From positions 3,505-67,504 of the forward strand of contig JBFXAJ010000019.1 in assembly GCA_050184415.1 (NCBI GenBank): DNA of 64,000 bases, in the 5' to 3' direction. Position numbers and translations under genes: made by a program. A model generated the notes under the pieces. The model worked only from the letters and a program-made list of their open reading frames with translations. It was not told the DNA's origin and ran no database searches. Below are positions 17,790 through 25,415 of this stretch, in pieces. Position 1 is the first letter of the stretch. Each line of letters begins with the position of its first letter. This DNA is from JADLGL01 sp050184415 (GTDB taxonomy: Bacteria; Pseudomonadota; Alphaproteobacteria; Rhizobiales; Kaistiaceae).

Positions 17790-17805
17790 TGTTTCACGTG
17801 AAACA
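17790..17805. other. parS: Perfect parS-like palindrome
   Basis: The 16-bp sequence TGTTTCACGTGAAACA is a perfect inverted repeat and matches the chromosomal ParB-binding parS consensus. It lies in the intergenic gap between sodC and tRNA-Lys. In other bacteria such sites cluster around the replication origin. No second copy was noticed in the window, and parA/parB are not here. Confidence 0.8.
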
Positions 17806-17826
17806 CCGTCAGCTCATTGATTTAAT

Positions 17827-17902
17827 TGGTGAGCGCGATGGGAGTCGAACCCATGACCCGCTGATTAAAAGTCAGCTGCTCTGCCACCTGAGCTACGCGC
17901 TC
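17827..17902 (-). tRNA. tRNA-Lys (anticodon UUU)
   Basis: Read on the minus strand it gives a full cloverleaf: acceptor stem GAGCGCG/CGCGCTC, D arm GCTCAGGTGGCAGAGC, anticodon stem GCTGA/TCAGC with loop CTTTTAA (anticodon UUU), and T arm ATGGG-TTCGACT-CCCAT. The discriminator A and an encoded CCA end follow. The length is 76 nt including CCA. Confidence 0.95.
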
Positions 17903-18049
17903 GAAGATCGACGAGGACCGAGCGGCGCGGACGGTATGCGTCGCGTGCCGCCCGGTCAATTCCGCCAGCGCCGCACCGCGCGGCGCAGCGGCGATTGTCG
18001 TCAGCGCCGGCACGGACAAGATCGGCGGTTAAGCAGCGCGCATCCTCGC

Positions 18050-18838
18050 CTAGAGCAACGCCTCGAGGCCGGTGATGACGGTCTCGATGTCGTGGAGATC
18101 GAGGAACGGTCGCGCTACCTCGACGTCGAGCCGGAGCGTGATCCCCAGCACCTGGCGCGGTGGGCGGAAGATTCGGAGCGAGATGACATCTGGGTCGGCG
18201 ATCGGGTCGTCTTCGACGATGACGACGAGCTGGTTCGTGCCGGGATTGGTGGTTGCTGCGATCGTCCGCGACGGATTAAAGACGATCGAGGGCAGCCCGC
18301 GCCGTCCGGCGGCATAGCTCGCCAGCGCTCCGCCGGACGAATGCCCGACGACCAGGATCGGACGGCCGGGATAGGCAACGGCAACGGCGTCGAGGAAGCG
18401 GAGCGAAAGCGGCGCCCAGCCGCCGAACAACTGGCGGAGCGTCCCCGCGACAAGGTCCCGGGGGTCGCGAAGCGTGGTCGAATCGAACACCACGACGACA
18501 CCCGCACCCGAGCATGGAAGGAAGATCCCGGCACCAAACCCCGAGAGAACGGCGAAGGCCGCGGCAGGCGGATCGAGGGCTTCGAGGAGCGGCCGCCACG
18601 CGATGCCGCGACCGAAGCCTGGCGGCGCGCCGCTCAGAACCGAGAGGGGCAGCCGGGCGAAGGGAAGGGCGAAGGCCGCGAGGTCATGCGGTGTGCTCGC
18701 CTGGGTCAGCGGCAGCGTGGCACCGATCGCCGGTACCGGACAGGTCTCATCGGCGGCGGTCGGCGACAGGTGGACGATGACCGCCAGGGCGGCACCGAAG
18801 CCTTTCGTCCATCCCGCTGGCCGTCTTCGCTGCGCCAT
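18050..18838 (-). CDS. Secreted alpha/beta hydrolase, lipase class 3-like
   Basis: A 262-residue protein. An N-terminal hydrophobic segment (residues ~12-29) looks like a signal peptide. The nucleophile elbow is GHSSGG at residues 165-170 in the context 'RPILVVGHSSGGALASYAAG', with Ser167 as probable nucleophile, as in class 3 lipases (GHSLGGALA). Before it 'GAGVVVVFDSTTLRDPRDL' resembles the oxyanion strand and the D-x-L region of that family. A catalytic His may be the one in 'FLDLHDIETV' near the C-terminus. The substrate is unknown. Two Cys in the mature part may form a disulfide. Confidence 0.65.
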   Translation of the reverse strand: MAQRRRPAGWTKGFGAALAVIVHLSPTAADETCPVPAIGATLPLTQASTPHDLAAFALPFARLPLSVLSGAPPGFGRGIAWRPLLEALDPPAAAFAVLSGFGAGIFLPCSGAGVVVVFDSTTLRDPRDLVAGTLRQLFGGWAPLSLRFLDAVAVAYPGRPILVVGHSSGGALASYAAGRRGLPSIVFNPSRTIAATTNPGTNQLVVIVEDDPIADPDVISLRIFRPPRQVLGITLRLDVEVARPFLDLHDIETVITGLEALL

Positions 18839-18900
18839 GTCGGTGATGGACGGTTGCTCGCGGGTTCCTCAGGCGGCTTCCATGGAGCTTTTCGCGGCTC

Positions 18901-19284
18901 TCAGGACGACGCCATGAGCACGCCGAGGATCAGGACATAGGTCATCTGATGCGCCAACTGGTCGAGGCCGAGGATCATGAAGTGGTTCGCCGAGGAGGTC
19001 TTCCAGCGCCGCTCGATCTGCTCCTTCGACCAGTCGATGTGGTAGTGGATGATGAACTCGCCGACCACGATCGCGATGCCGACCGCAAGCGATGGCGGCA
19101 TGATCAGAATCGCCGGAATCGTGCCTATGGCATGGAGTCCGGCGTGGACGATTCCTCCCGGGTGGCCATACGTCCCCTTGTTCTTGAAGAACTCGTAGGG
19201 CCGCTGCAGCACGAAATCGAAGAGGAAGTGCTTGACCTGAAGCGCGGCGAGGACCGCGATGATCAGCCAGTCATAGCTCGTCAA
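18901..19284 (-). CDS. DUF3307 family membrane protein
   Basis: A 127-residue inner-membrane protein with about four helices. 'LQVKHFLFDFVLQRPYEF' near residue 16 and 'GIVHAGLHAIGTIPAIL' around residue 44 are the conserved His/Asp patterns of DUF3307. 'HYHIDWSKEQIERR' and 'FMILGLDQLAHQMTY' close the family signature. The conserved polar residues inside helices hint at a membrane-embedded catalytic or metal site, but no function is established. 184 bp without a gene separate it from the cyclase stop upstream. Confidence 0.85.
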   Translation of the reverse strand: MTSYDWLIIAVLAALQVKHFLFDFVLQRPYEFFKNKGTYGHPGGIVHAGLHAIGTIPAILIMPPSLAVGIAIVVGEFIIHYHIDWSKEQIERRWKTSSANHFMILGLDQLAHQMTYVLILGVLMASS

Positions 19285-19468
19285 TTAATCCGTTCCCTGC
19301 CGGCGTCGCAGCCCCGGATCCCCAACGCGCGCCACCCCTGCCGGCGTCGAGGCCGAGACGAAGCACCGTGCCCAATCCCCCGCCTACTGCGGCCCATCCG
19401 CTCCGTCGGCGTCTCAATGGGCGCCAGTCTAGACGGGGGACCCCCCTCAGGGAAAGCCGCCTGCCACC

Positions 19469-21667
19469 CTAATGGGTGTGATCGGTCGCCGTCGCCGGAA
19501 CCTCGGCCGGCTCGCCGGCAAAGTCTGCCCGGCGGCCGCGCATCTTGTCATAGAAGGCCTTGAGGCGGAGATCCCCGAAGGTCACGAGGGCGGTGCAGTC
19601 CTCGATGGCCTTGTCGACGTCGCGCCCGGAGCAGATCGCGCCGATGGCGCGGGAATGCGCGGCCTCGAGGGCCTTGAACGTGTCGCTCGCCGCGAAGGCG
19701 GCATCACCCACCAGGATGTACGTCGCTTCGCGGGCGCTCTTGCCCTTGAGGGCGATCGATCCCGCCTCGAGGAACGCAAGGCCTGCGGCCTGCTCCCGGG
19801 TCGAGGCGACCACCAGGATATCGTAGCCAACCTGCTTGCAGGCGCCCTCGACGCGGGAGGCGACGTTCACGCTGTCGCCGATGCACGAATAGTCGAAGCG
19901 CGTCTCGAGCCCGAGATTCCCCACCAGCGCTTCGCCCGTCGAGATCCCGATGCCGATGTTGATCTCCTCCATCACGTGGTTGGTCGTGCGGAGGCCGAAC
20001 GCGTCGCGGGCATTGAGGTCATCCAGCGTCCGCCGCATGCCGAGCGCGGCGGTGCAGGCGCGGAGTGCGTGGCGGTCGACGTCGAGCGGCGCATTCCAGA
20101 ACGCCATCATCGCGTCGCCCATGAACTTGTCGATCGTGCCGAAATGGTCGGTGATCCGCTCGCCGAGCGAGCCGAACAGCGTGTTGAGGAGGGCGACGAG
20201 CTGCGGCGGCTGGAGGTGCTCGCTGAGCGTGGTGAAGTTCCGGATGTCGGTGAAGAGGATCGAGAGCTCGCGGGTCTCGCCGCCGAGCTGGAGCTTGTGG
20301 CCGCTCTTCTCGATCTGGACGAGGAGCTCGGGCGACACGTAGTGGCCGAAGGCGCGGCGGATCTTCCTGCGGTCGGTGTTGGTGAGCGTGAACTGCAGGA
20401 AGATCATCACCGAATAGACGACAAGACTCCCGATCACCGTGAAGCTCGGGTCGATCAGGACGCCGCCATTGCGGAACGCGAGCCAGGACGCGCCGATCCC
20501 GAGGATGACGAGGACGCCGCCGACGATGAGGCAGAGCAGCGGGCCGGAGGCGAGGATGATGACGACGAGAGCGATGCCGATGACGACGAAGGCCAGGATC
20601 TCGAGGCCGCTGACCCAGTCGGCCCGCTGCAGGTAGGTGCCCGCGAGGATCTGCTGCAGCGCCTGGGCGTGGATCTCGACGCCCGCCATGTCCCGGCCGA
20701 GCGGCGTGCCCCTGATGTCGCGAAGCCCGGTCGCCGACGTGCCGATGATGACGATGTTGCCGGCGACCTCTGGAGCGAGCGCGGTCCAGTCGTCGCCCAG
20801 GACTTCATGGGCCGGGACGTAGAGGCCGGGCTGCGTCTCCTGGTAGTAGAGGCGGAGCGATCCCGTCGCCGTCGTCGGGATCTCGAAGGCCCCGATCCGG
20901 ACCGCCTGCACCACGCCGGCGTTCGACTGCTCGCCGAAGATGATGATGCTCCCGACGCCGAGGGCCAGCCGCAGTCCCTCCGCCGCCAGCGCTGGATAAA
21001 AGGCCTCGCCATTGCTCCACAGGAGCGGGATCTCGCGGACGGTCTCCACCGAGCTGCCGACCGCGATGTTCATGAAGCCGAGGCCGTGCGCCGCCTCGAC
21101 CAGGATCGGCAGGGGCATCGTCCCGGTGGCCGAAGTCGGCACGCGGACCGTGCCGGTGGGGCTGACGACCGAGAAGCCGATCTTGGCCGTCGGGAACGGC
21201 ATCAGCCCTTGCGAGGCCTCGAAGCCGAGCACCGTCGGCGAGGCGGCGATCGCCTCCGCGAAGATCGCGTCATGGTCGGGAAGGTCGACGCCGGCAAGCG
21301 GGTTGGGGCCGGGAGCGGCGGCGTCGGCGATGGTCGCAGCGAAGCGGCTCGGGGACGTCCGGTCCGGCTCCGAGAACAGGACGTCATAGACGATCGCCGC
21401 GGCACCAAGCTGCGTGAGGCGGGTCGTCAGCTCGGCAAGGACGTCGCGCGGCCAGGGCCATTGGCCGATCGCCGCGAGCGAGGGGTCGTCGACGTCGACG
21501 ATGCGGACGGGGGCGTCGCTCGGCGCGCGCGGCGCGAGCCGCTGGTAGGTGTCGAAGGCGATCTCGCGGACGATCTGGACCGGCAGCGGATCCGCGACCC
21601 TCAGCCAGGCCAGGAGGAAAACGACGGCGAGGCCGATGAGGCCCGGAATGAGCCGCCGCTTCCACAT
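19469..21667 (-). CDS. CHASE2-domain class III adenylate/guanylate cyclase
   Basis: Membrane receptor cyclase of 732 residues. An N-terminal helix (residues ~5-24) is followed by an extracytoplasmic CHASE2 sensor (about 30-330, with 'VRIVDVDDPSLAAIGQWPWPRD' and 'NIVIIGTSATGLRDI') and three more membrane helices (about 345-430). The class III cyclase domain (about 470-650) has metal-binding Asp in 'SILFTDIRNFTTLS' and 'DKFMGDAMMAFWNAP' and the transition-state Asn/Arg in 'GDSVNVASRVEGA'. It should make cAMP (or cGMP) in response to an external signal. It follows the FecR-domain gene in the same direction, a recurring pairing. Confidence 0.92.
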   Translation of the reverse strand: MWKRRLIPGLIGLAVVFLLAWLRVADPLPVQIVREIAFDTYQRLAPRAPSDAPVRIVDVDDPSLAAIGQWPWPRDVLAELTTRLTQLGAAAIVYDVLFSEPDRTSPSRFAATIADAAAPGPNPLAGVDLPDHDAIFAEAIAASPTVLGFEASQGLMPFPTAKIGFSVVSPTGTVRVPTSATGTMPLPILVEAAHGLGFMNIAVGSSVETVREIPLLWSNGEAFYPALAAEGLRLALGVGSIIIFGEQSNAGVVQAVRIGAFEIPTTATGSLRLYYQETQPGLYVPAHEVLGDDWTALAPEVAGNIVIIGTSATGLRDIRGTPLGRDMAGVEIHAQALQQILAGTYLQRADWVSGLEILAFVVIGIALVVIILASGPLLCLIVGGVLVILGIGASWLAFRNGGVLIDPSFTVIGSLVVYSVMIFLQFTLTNTDRRKIRRAFGHYVSPELLVQIEKSGHKLQLGGETRELSILFTDIRNFTTLSEHLQPPQLVALLNTLFGSLGERITDHFGTIDKFMGDAMMAFWNAPLDVDRHALRACTAALGMRRTLDDLNARDAFGLRTTNHVMEEINIGIGISTGEALVGNLGLETRFDYSCIGDSVNVASRVEGACKQVGYDILVVASTREQAAGLAFLEAGSIALKGKSAREATYILVGDAAFAASDTFKALEAAHSRAIGAICSGRDVDKAIEDCTALVTFGDLRLKAFYDKMRGRRADFAGEPAEVPATATDHTH

Positions 21668-21697
21668 TCGACCACTCCGGTCTTTGCGCGGAGCAAC

Positions 21698-21720
21698 GGC
21701 GGCCCGGAGCGCGGGCCGCC
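21698..21720 (-). terminator. 9-bp hairpin between fecR-like gene and cyclase
   Basis: GGCGGCCCG and CGGGCCGCC pair perfectly around a five-base loop in the 63-bp spacer. It is most likely an intercistronic stabiliser or weak attenuator rather than a full terminator, because the two genes look co-transcribed. Confidence 0.35.
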
Positions 21721-21730
21721 GCCTTCGGCG

Positions 21731-22819
21731 TCAGATTCGTCCTAGAAGGAACAGGAGCTTCATTTCCTGCAAGGGCGACATTGCCTTCGTTTCATAACAG
21801 TCGGCCGGGTACCACCAAGGGGGGCCGCCGCTCTTCCCGCCATGGGCGTTCTGAAAATGGTAGGAGGGGCATGGCGGGGTCGAGGACGAACTCTCTCCGC
21901 CACCTTCGCTTCCTCCGCCGGAGTTCGAGTCCGACGACTCGGCGTTGGCCCCGCCGCTTCCGCCGGAACCGGAGCTCGAGTCGGACGATTCGATGTTGGC
22001 GTCGCCGCCATTGTCCCGGGTGTTCTGGAACAGGCAGCCACGCGGATTCTGGACCCGGAGCTCCTGTCGGAGCCAGAACTGGAAGCGCGCGTATGGGAAA
22101 CTCTGGCGTGCAATCTGCTGCGCTGTCGCAGGGTCGATAACCATCGCAAGCGTCGGCACGATGGTGCCCATTTCGCAGGACGCGTTGAGTTCGGCACAGG
22201 TGCCGTTGAGGGCGCACATGACGACGATGCCGTCATAGACGAGGACGTTCACCTCCCAGACTCCGATGAGGAGTGCCACGTTGAAGTCGAAGGCGGTGCC
22301 GCGCACGCCGATCGTGCCGGTCGGCGTGTTGATCGTATAGGCCTCGTGCGGGCTGGTGCCGGTGATGAACCGGAACGTGCCGCCGAGGGCATTGGCGGTG
22401 AAGTTCTCCAGCGTGTTGGCGTTCCGGAGGAGATAGGTCTCGATCTGGAGGATCGAGTTCGGCCCGACCACCATGCGGGTGTCGTCCACGAAGATGATCT
22501 GGACCTCGCCGCCGGTATCGGTGGCGATGATCTGGCCCTGATAGAGGTCGTTGCCGTTGATGAGCGTGACCCGGTTGCCGCCGAGCTCGCCCGTCGCGGC
22601 CGGCGTGACGCCGACCGCCGTCCCGATCGCGTTCTGCGCGGTTGCGGCGGATGCGCCGATGGCAAGGGCCGCGACGGCGCCGGCAATGATCGCACCCAGC
22701 CGTCCGAACTTCCGTGAAACGCGCTTCGCCGTGGCGATCGGCACTCTGGCGTGCGTCAGCGATGCGACGCCCGGCTCGCCCCCATAAGCTCTAGCCCGCA
22801 CGTTAGGACATCCTTCCAT
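21731..22819 (-). CDS. FecR-domain periplasmic protein with Ser/Gly-rich tail
   Basis: A protein of 362 residues if begun at MEGCPNVRAR. An open frame to 22909 exists, and a start nearer the signal-like helix (GAIIAGAVAALAIGASAATAQ, about residues 46-66) is possible. The FecR domain covers about residues 70-190 (NRVTLINGNDLYQGQ, 'VDDTRMVVGPNSILQIE', 'GTIGVRGTAFDFNV'). After a Cys-rich stretch comes a low-complexity region (ESSDSSSGSGGSGG, SGGGSEGGGESSSS) and a conserved-looking aromatic end. FecR domains pair with CHASE2 cyclases in many alphaproteobacteria. A ligand-presenting role is inferred. Confidence 0.82.
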   Translation of the reverse strand: MEGCPNVRARAYGGEPGVASLTHARVPIATAKRVSRKFGRLGAIIAGAVAALAIGASAATAQNAIGTAVGVTPAATGELGGNRVTLINGNDLYQGQIIATDTGGEVQIIFVDDTRMVVGPNSILQIETYLLRNANTLENFTANALGGTFRFITGTSPHEAYTINTPTGTIGVRGTAFDFNVALLIGVWEVNVLVYDGIVVMCALNGTCAELNASCEMGTIVPTLAMVIDPATAQQIARQSFPYARFQFWLRQELRVQNPRGCLFQNTRDNGGDANIESSDSSSGSGGSGGANAESSDSNSGGGSEGGGESSSSTPPCPSYHFQNAHGGKSGGPPWWYPADCYETKAMSPLQEMKLLFLLGRI

Positions 22820-22929
22820 GTGTGGTGGCCCCCACAAAAGTAGCGGCAACTTACTGTTTAAGACGAATGCTGCGCAACTGGGGGCCAAGAAAAGCGCGCC
22901 TCCGTCCAAACACTAACCGGCTCCGCGTG

Positions 22930-23103
22930 TTATCTCAGCGACATGACCATTCGATTGGACTGCCGGAGACGATCGGAAAGCTCAAGGACGAGATTCGACA
23001 GCACCTTGGCCATGACGGCCGGGCTGCCGGCGAAGTGTTCCTTCATGGCCGCCACCGGCAGCGCCCAGCAGACCCTGTCGGCCACGATGTCGGCCCTAGA
23101 TCC
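22930..23103 (-). pseudogene. Remnant of a cyclic-nucleotide-binding domain
   Basis: The 57 codons before the stop at 22930 read 'SRADIVADRVCWALPVAAM...' and then 'PAVMAKVLSNLVLELSDRLRQ', which looks like the last beta strands and C-helix of a cNMP-binding domain ('L..LA.ELSDRLR.AN'). The upstream two-thirds of such a domain are not found in any frame. The DNA before about 23103 loses coding character and then becomes the cytochrome gene. I read it as a truncated gene. It lies next to the cyclase locus. A genuine 91-residue protein beginning at 23205 is possible but less likely. Confidence 0.5.
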
Positions 23104-23161
23104 AACATGCATGCAATGTGCCGAGACGCAAGCGCGCCCCCGCAGCCGCGCTCCGGTCCGG

Positions 23162-23617
23162 CTACGGCCAGGGATAGTCGGCGGCGACGATGCCGAGGGC
23201 GGCAAGCCGTTCGACGACGGCGCGCCGGAAGTCGACGACGCTCGGCACGGCGATCGCCCGGCGCATGGCGACCTCGGCCTCCGTGAAAGGAACGTAGGCG
23301 GCGGGCAGCGACGGCCCCGCCCACCGTTCCATGACGTAGTTCATCAGCGCGGCGATCTCGGCGTTGCTCAGGCTCGCGCCGACCACGCCGGGGACATGGA
23401 AGAGATACGTCCTGCCATCCTCGTCGCCAGCGAACACGCCGACGAAGCCGGGGAAAGCCGGGATGCCGGCGTTGGGCACGCCGTTGCCCTCAAGGCCGTG
23501 GCAGCCGGCGCAGCGGAGGATGTAGTTGGTGTGCGGCCCGCGCTCCTGGGCAACAGCAGCCGTCGTCGCGAAGGCCGCGACCGCAAGACCCGCAAGGCTG
23601 CCGAGGACGGATTTCAA
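23162..23617 (-). CDS. Periplasmic monohaem cytochrome c of the amine dehydrogenase operon
   Basis: A protein of about 151 residues from a TTG start (MKSVLGSLAGLAVAAF) that opens a signal peptide ending near AVAQ. A frame extends upstream but overlaps the light-chain gene and is not signal-like. A single haem site CAGCH occurs early in the mature part (NYILRCAGCHGLEGNG), and Met residues in 'ALMNYVMERW' could supply the sixth ligand. Its position directly after the light-chain gene suggests that it takes electrons from the quinoprotein, in the place where mau clusters carry amicyanin. The partner role is inferred from position. Confidence 0.8.
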   Translation of the reverse strand: MKSVLGSLAGLAVAAFATTAAVAQERGPHTNYILRCAGCHGLEGNGVPNAGIPAFPGFVGVFAGDEDGRTYLFHVPGVVGASLSNAEIAALMNYVMERWAGPSLPAAYVPFTEAEVAMRRAIAVPSVVDFRRAVVERLAALGIVAADYPWP

Positions 23618-23644
23618 ACGCGTCGTCCGGCGGTCATGTCGCGA

Positions 23645-23669
23645 GCGGCGGGGCTGCCCGCCCCGCCGC
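23645..23669 (-). terminator. 9-bp hairpin between light-chain and cytochrome genes
   Basis: GCGGCGGGG and CCCCGCCGC pair perfectly around a seven-base loop. It lacks a U-run on the minus strand and may protect the abundant light-chain message. Confidence 0.35.
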
Positions 23670-23697
23670 GCTTTTCGGGGCGCATCGCACTGGTTTC

Positions 23698-24240
23698 TCA
23701 GGCGAGGCCGACGACGACGGCGACCGTGCAGTGATAGCCCTTGGTGTCGTTGGCCATGCACCAGTTGATGTCGTTGTAGAGGCCCATGCGGTAGCCGGGC
23801 CGCTCGCCCTCCGACGTGAAGCAGAATGTCGGGTTGGCGCAGCCGCCGCCGCCGCAGCAGTCATTGTACGACACCAAATAGTCGCGGTCGTCATTGGGGT
23901 TGTGGCAGGTGCCGACCCAGGACACCGTCGATGCCTCGGACCCCGGCGGGCACTGCGTGAGCGTGCCGCCGCATTCGGAGCAGAGATAGCCGTCGAGCGC
24001 GCAGTAGCGCCAGTAGTCGCACTCGGCGATGTCCCCATCGTCGCCTTCCGGCTTCGGCTGCGCCATGGCCCGGCCGAAGGTGCGGTCGAAGGGCAGCATA
24101 GGCGCGAGGGTGGTGCCCATCATCGCGATGCCGAGGGTGGCAAGGACGTTGCGGCGGCCGACCGCCTGGGCCGTCTTGCGCGCGACCTTCTCGGAGGCGC
24201 CGTCCATCCATCCCAGGAATTTGTCAAAGAAATCCGTCAT
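23698..24240 (-). CDS. aauA: Aromatic (aralkyl) amine dehydrogenase light chain, TTQ subunit
   Basis: Catalytic beta subunit of 180 residues with a twin-arginine-type leader (GRRNVLATLGIAM). The mature part has 12 cysteines, enough for the six disulfides of this family. The two tryptophans that form tryptophan tryptophylquinone are those in 'VSWVGTCHNP' and 'NDINWCMAND'. The catalytic Asp is in 'SYNDCCG'. From memory, 'SWxGTCHNP', 'ERPGY' and 'NWCMAN...FHCT...VGLA' match Alcaligenes aralkylamine dehydrogenase better than Paracoccus methylamine dehydrogenase (SWVASCYNP, IIWCFGAE). The enzyme oxidises primary amines to aldehydes and ammonia in the periplasm. Confidence 0.88.
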   Translation of the reverse strand: MTDFFDKFLGWMDGASEKVARKTAQAVGRRNVLATLGIAMMGTTLAPMLPFDRTFGRAMAQPKPEGDDGDIAECDYWRYCALDGYLCSECGGTLTQCPPGSEASTVSWVGTCHNPNDDRDYLVSYNDCCGGGGCANPTFCFTSEGERPGYRMGLYNDINWCMANDTKGYHCTVAVVVGLA

Positions 24241-24259
24241 TTGGACACTCCGTGAAGGG

Positions 24260-24859
24260 TTAGCCTTGGGTCGGCCTGAGCTGCTCGATGAAGGTCTGCA
24301 GCGACTCGACCCCCATCTCCTTGGCGTTGAAGAGGCTTTCGAGCTGCTCGCGGTTGTTCACGAGGCCCTTCGACCGCACGGTCCCGGCTTCGTCGATCAG
24401 GACGGCGAAGGGGAGGCGCGAGACGCGGTAGGTGATGCCGAGGTCGCTCGAGAGGACATAGGGGTATGAGCCGAGCTCGGCGCGGCCGATGAAGGCCTTG
24501 TGCTTCTCCGCGTCGCCGTCGCTCGCGAGCACGATGTTGAGCCAGTTGCGCTCGCTCGCCCGGATCGAGCCGAGGATCGGCAGCAGCTTCTTGCAGACCG
24601 GGCAGGTCGGCGAGAGGAAGAACACCAGCGTGCTCTTGTCGCCCGCGCCGCCAAGCTGCACCACGCCGCCATTGAGGTTCGGCAGGGTGAAGCGCGGGGA
24701 CGCGTCGCCGATCCTGGGGCCGGCGTCGTTGATGAGCGCGCCCATCGGCGCCACGCGTTCGAAGAGGACTCCGGTCTGCCGGGCGAGGGCGAAGAGCGCG
24801 ACCGCGAGGCCGAGCACGACCACCCAGAGGACGGCGACGGCGAAGATCAAACCAGTCAT
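24260..24859 (-). CDS. aauD: MauD/AauD thioredoxin-like maturation protein
   Basis: A 199-residue membrane-anchored thioredoxin-fold protein. The N-terminal helix covers residues ~3-24. The redox motif is CPVC in 'FFLSPTCPVCKKLLPIL' (about residues 90-106) and the cis-Pro strand is near 'YRVSRLPFAVLID'. MauD is needed for disulfide formation and stability of the light chain, which has six disulfides. The gene sits 19 bp before the light-chain gene in the usual B-E-D-A order. Confidence 0.92.
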   Translation of the reverse strand: MTGLIFAVAVLWVVVLGLAVALFALARQTGVLFERVAPMGALINDAGPRIGDASPRFTLPNLNGGVVQLGGAGDKSTLVFFLSPTCPVCKKLLPILGSIRASERNWLNIVLASDGDAEKHKAFIGRAELGSYPYVLSSDLGITYRVSRLPFAVLIDEAGTVRSKGLVNNREQLESLFNAKEMGVESLQTFIEQLRPTQG

Positions 24860-24884
24860 GTGCTGTTCCTATCCGTAGGGGTGG

Positions 24885-25415
24885 CTACCGGACGTGCCGG
24901 GCGTGCATGCCGTTGGCGAGGATCTGCTCCGCGAGAAGGAAAGAGACCCAGAGCAGGAAGGCGAGGGCGATCGCCGCCACCGCCTCGCCGAAGCCGAGGC
25001 TGAAGCTGTTGCCGAAGAGGACCGCCGCGGCGATCAGCGCGAGCACGCCGTTGCGGACGAGGAGGGCCGGCGACAGGAGGCTCGGCGCCCCGCCGCAGCC
25101 GCATTCTATGCTGGTGCGGCCGCGGGCGATGTTGACCCCCATGGCGGCCCCATAGAGGGCGAGGAGGAGGATCGCGAGCGCCGCGCCGACGGGCTGCGCG
25201 CCGGGGATGAGCAGCGCGACCGGGATCGCGATCTCGATGGCGACCAGAACGGCCGCGACTGTCTTCACCATTGGCTCCGGGACCAGCCGGTAGTCCGATA
25301 CGAAGCCGGTGAAGCCGGCGAAGTCCGACAGCTTGTGCCACGCAGCCCGGGCGAAGATCAGCGCGGTGAACGCCGCCGCCGTCGCCGCGAGGAGCGCGAG
25401 CGCGTCGTCGCTCAT
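24885..25415 (-). CDS. aauE: MauE/AauE membrane protein
   Basis: A 176-residue inner-membrane protein with four to five helices. It shows the DoxX/MauE-type start 'ARAAWHKLSDFAGFTGFVSDY' (about residues 23-43) and a Cys pair in 'IECGCGGAPSLLS' (about residue 110). MauE works with MauD in light-chain export or disulfide formation. Its start codon overlaps the heavy-chain stop by four bases (ATGA), showing tight coupling. Confidence 0.9.
   Translation of the reverse strand: MSDDALALLAATAAAFTALIFARAAWHKLSDFAGFTGFVSDYRLVPEPMVKTVAAVLVAIEIAIPVALLIPGAQPVGAALAILLLALYGAAMGVNIARGRTSIECGCGGAPSLLSPALLVRNGVLALIAAAVLFGNSFSLGFGEAVAAIALAFLLWVSFLLAEQILANGMHARHVR

Noticed and set aside
17789..18940. A plus-strand frame starting MFHVKH at the parS-like site.
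   Set aside because: It runs through the tRNA gene and antisense to the lipase-like gene. The MFHVKH residues simply reflect translation of the palindrome.
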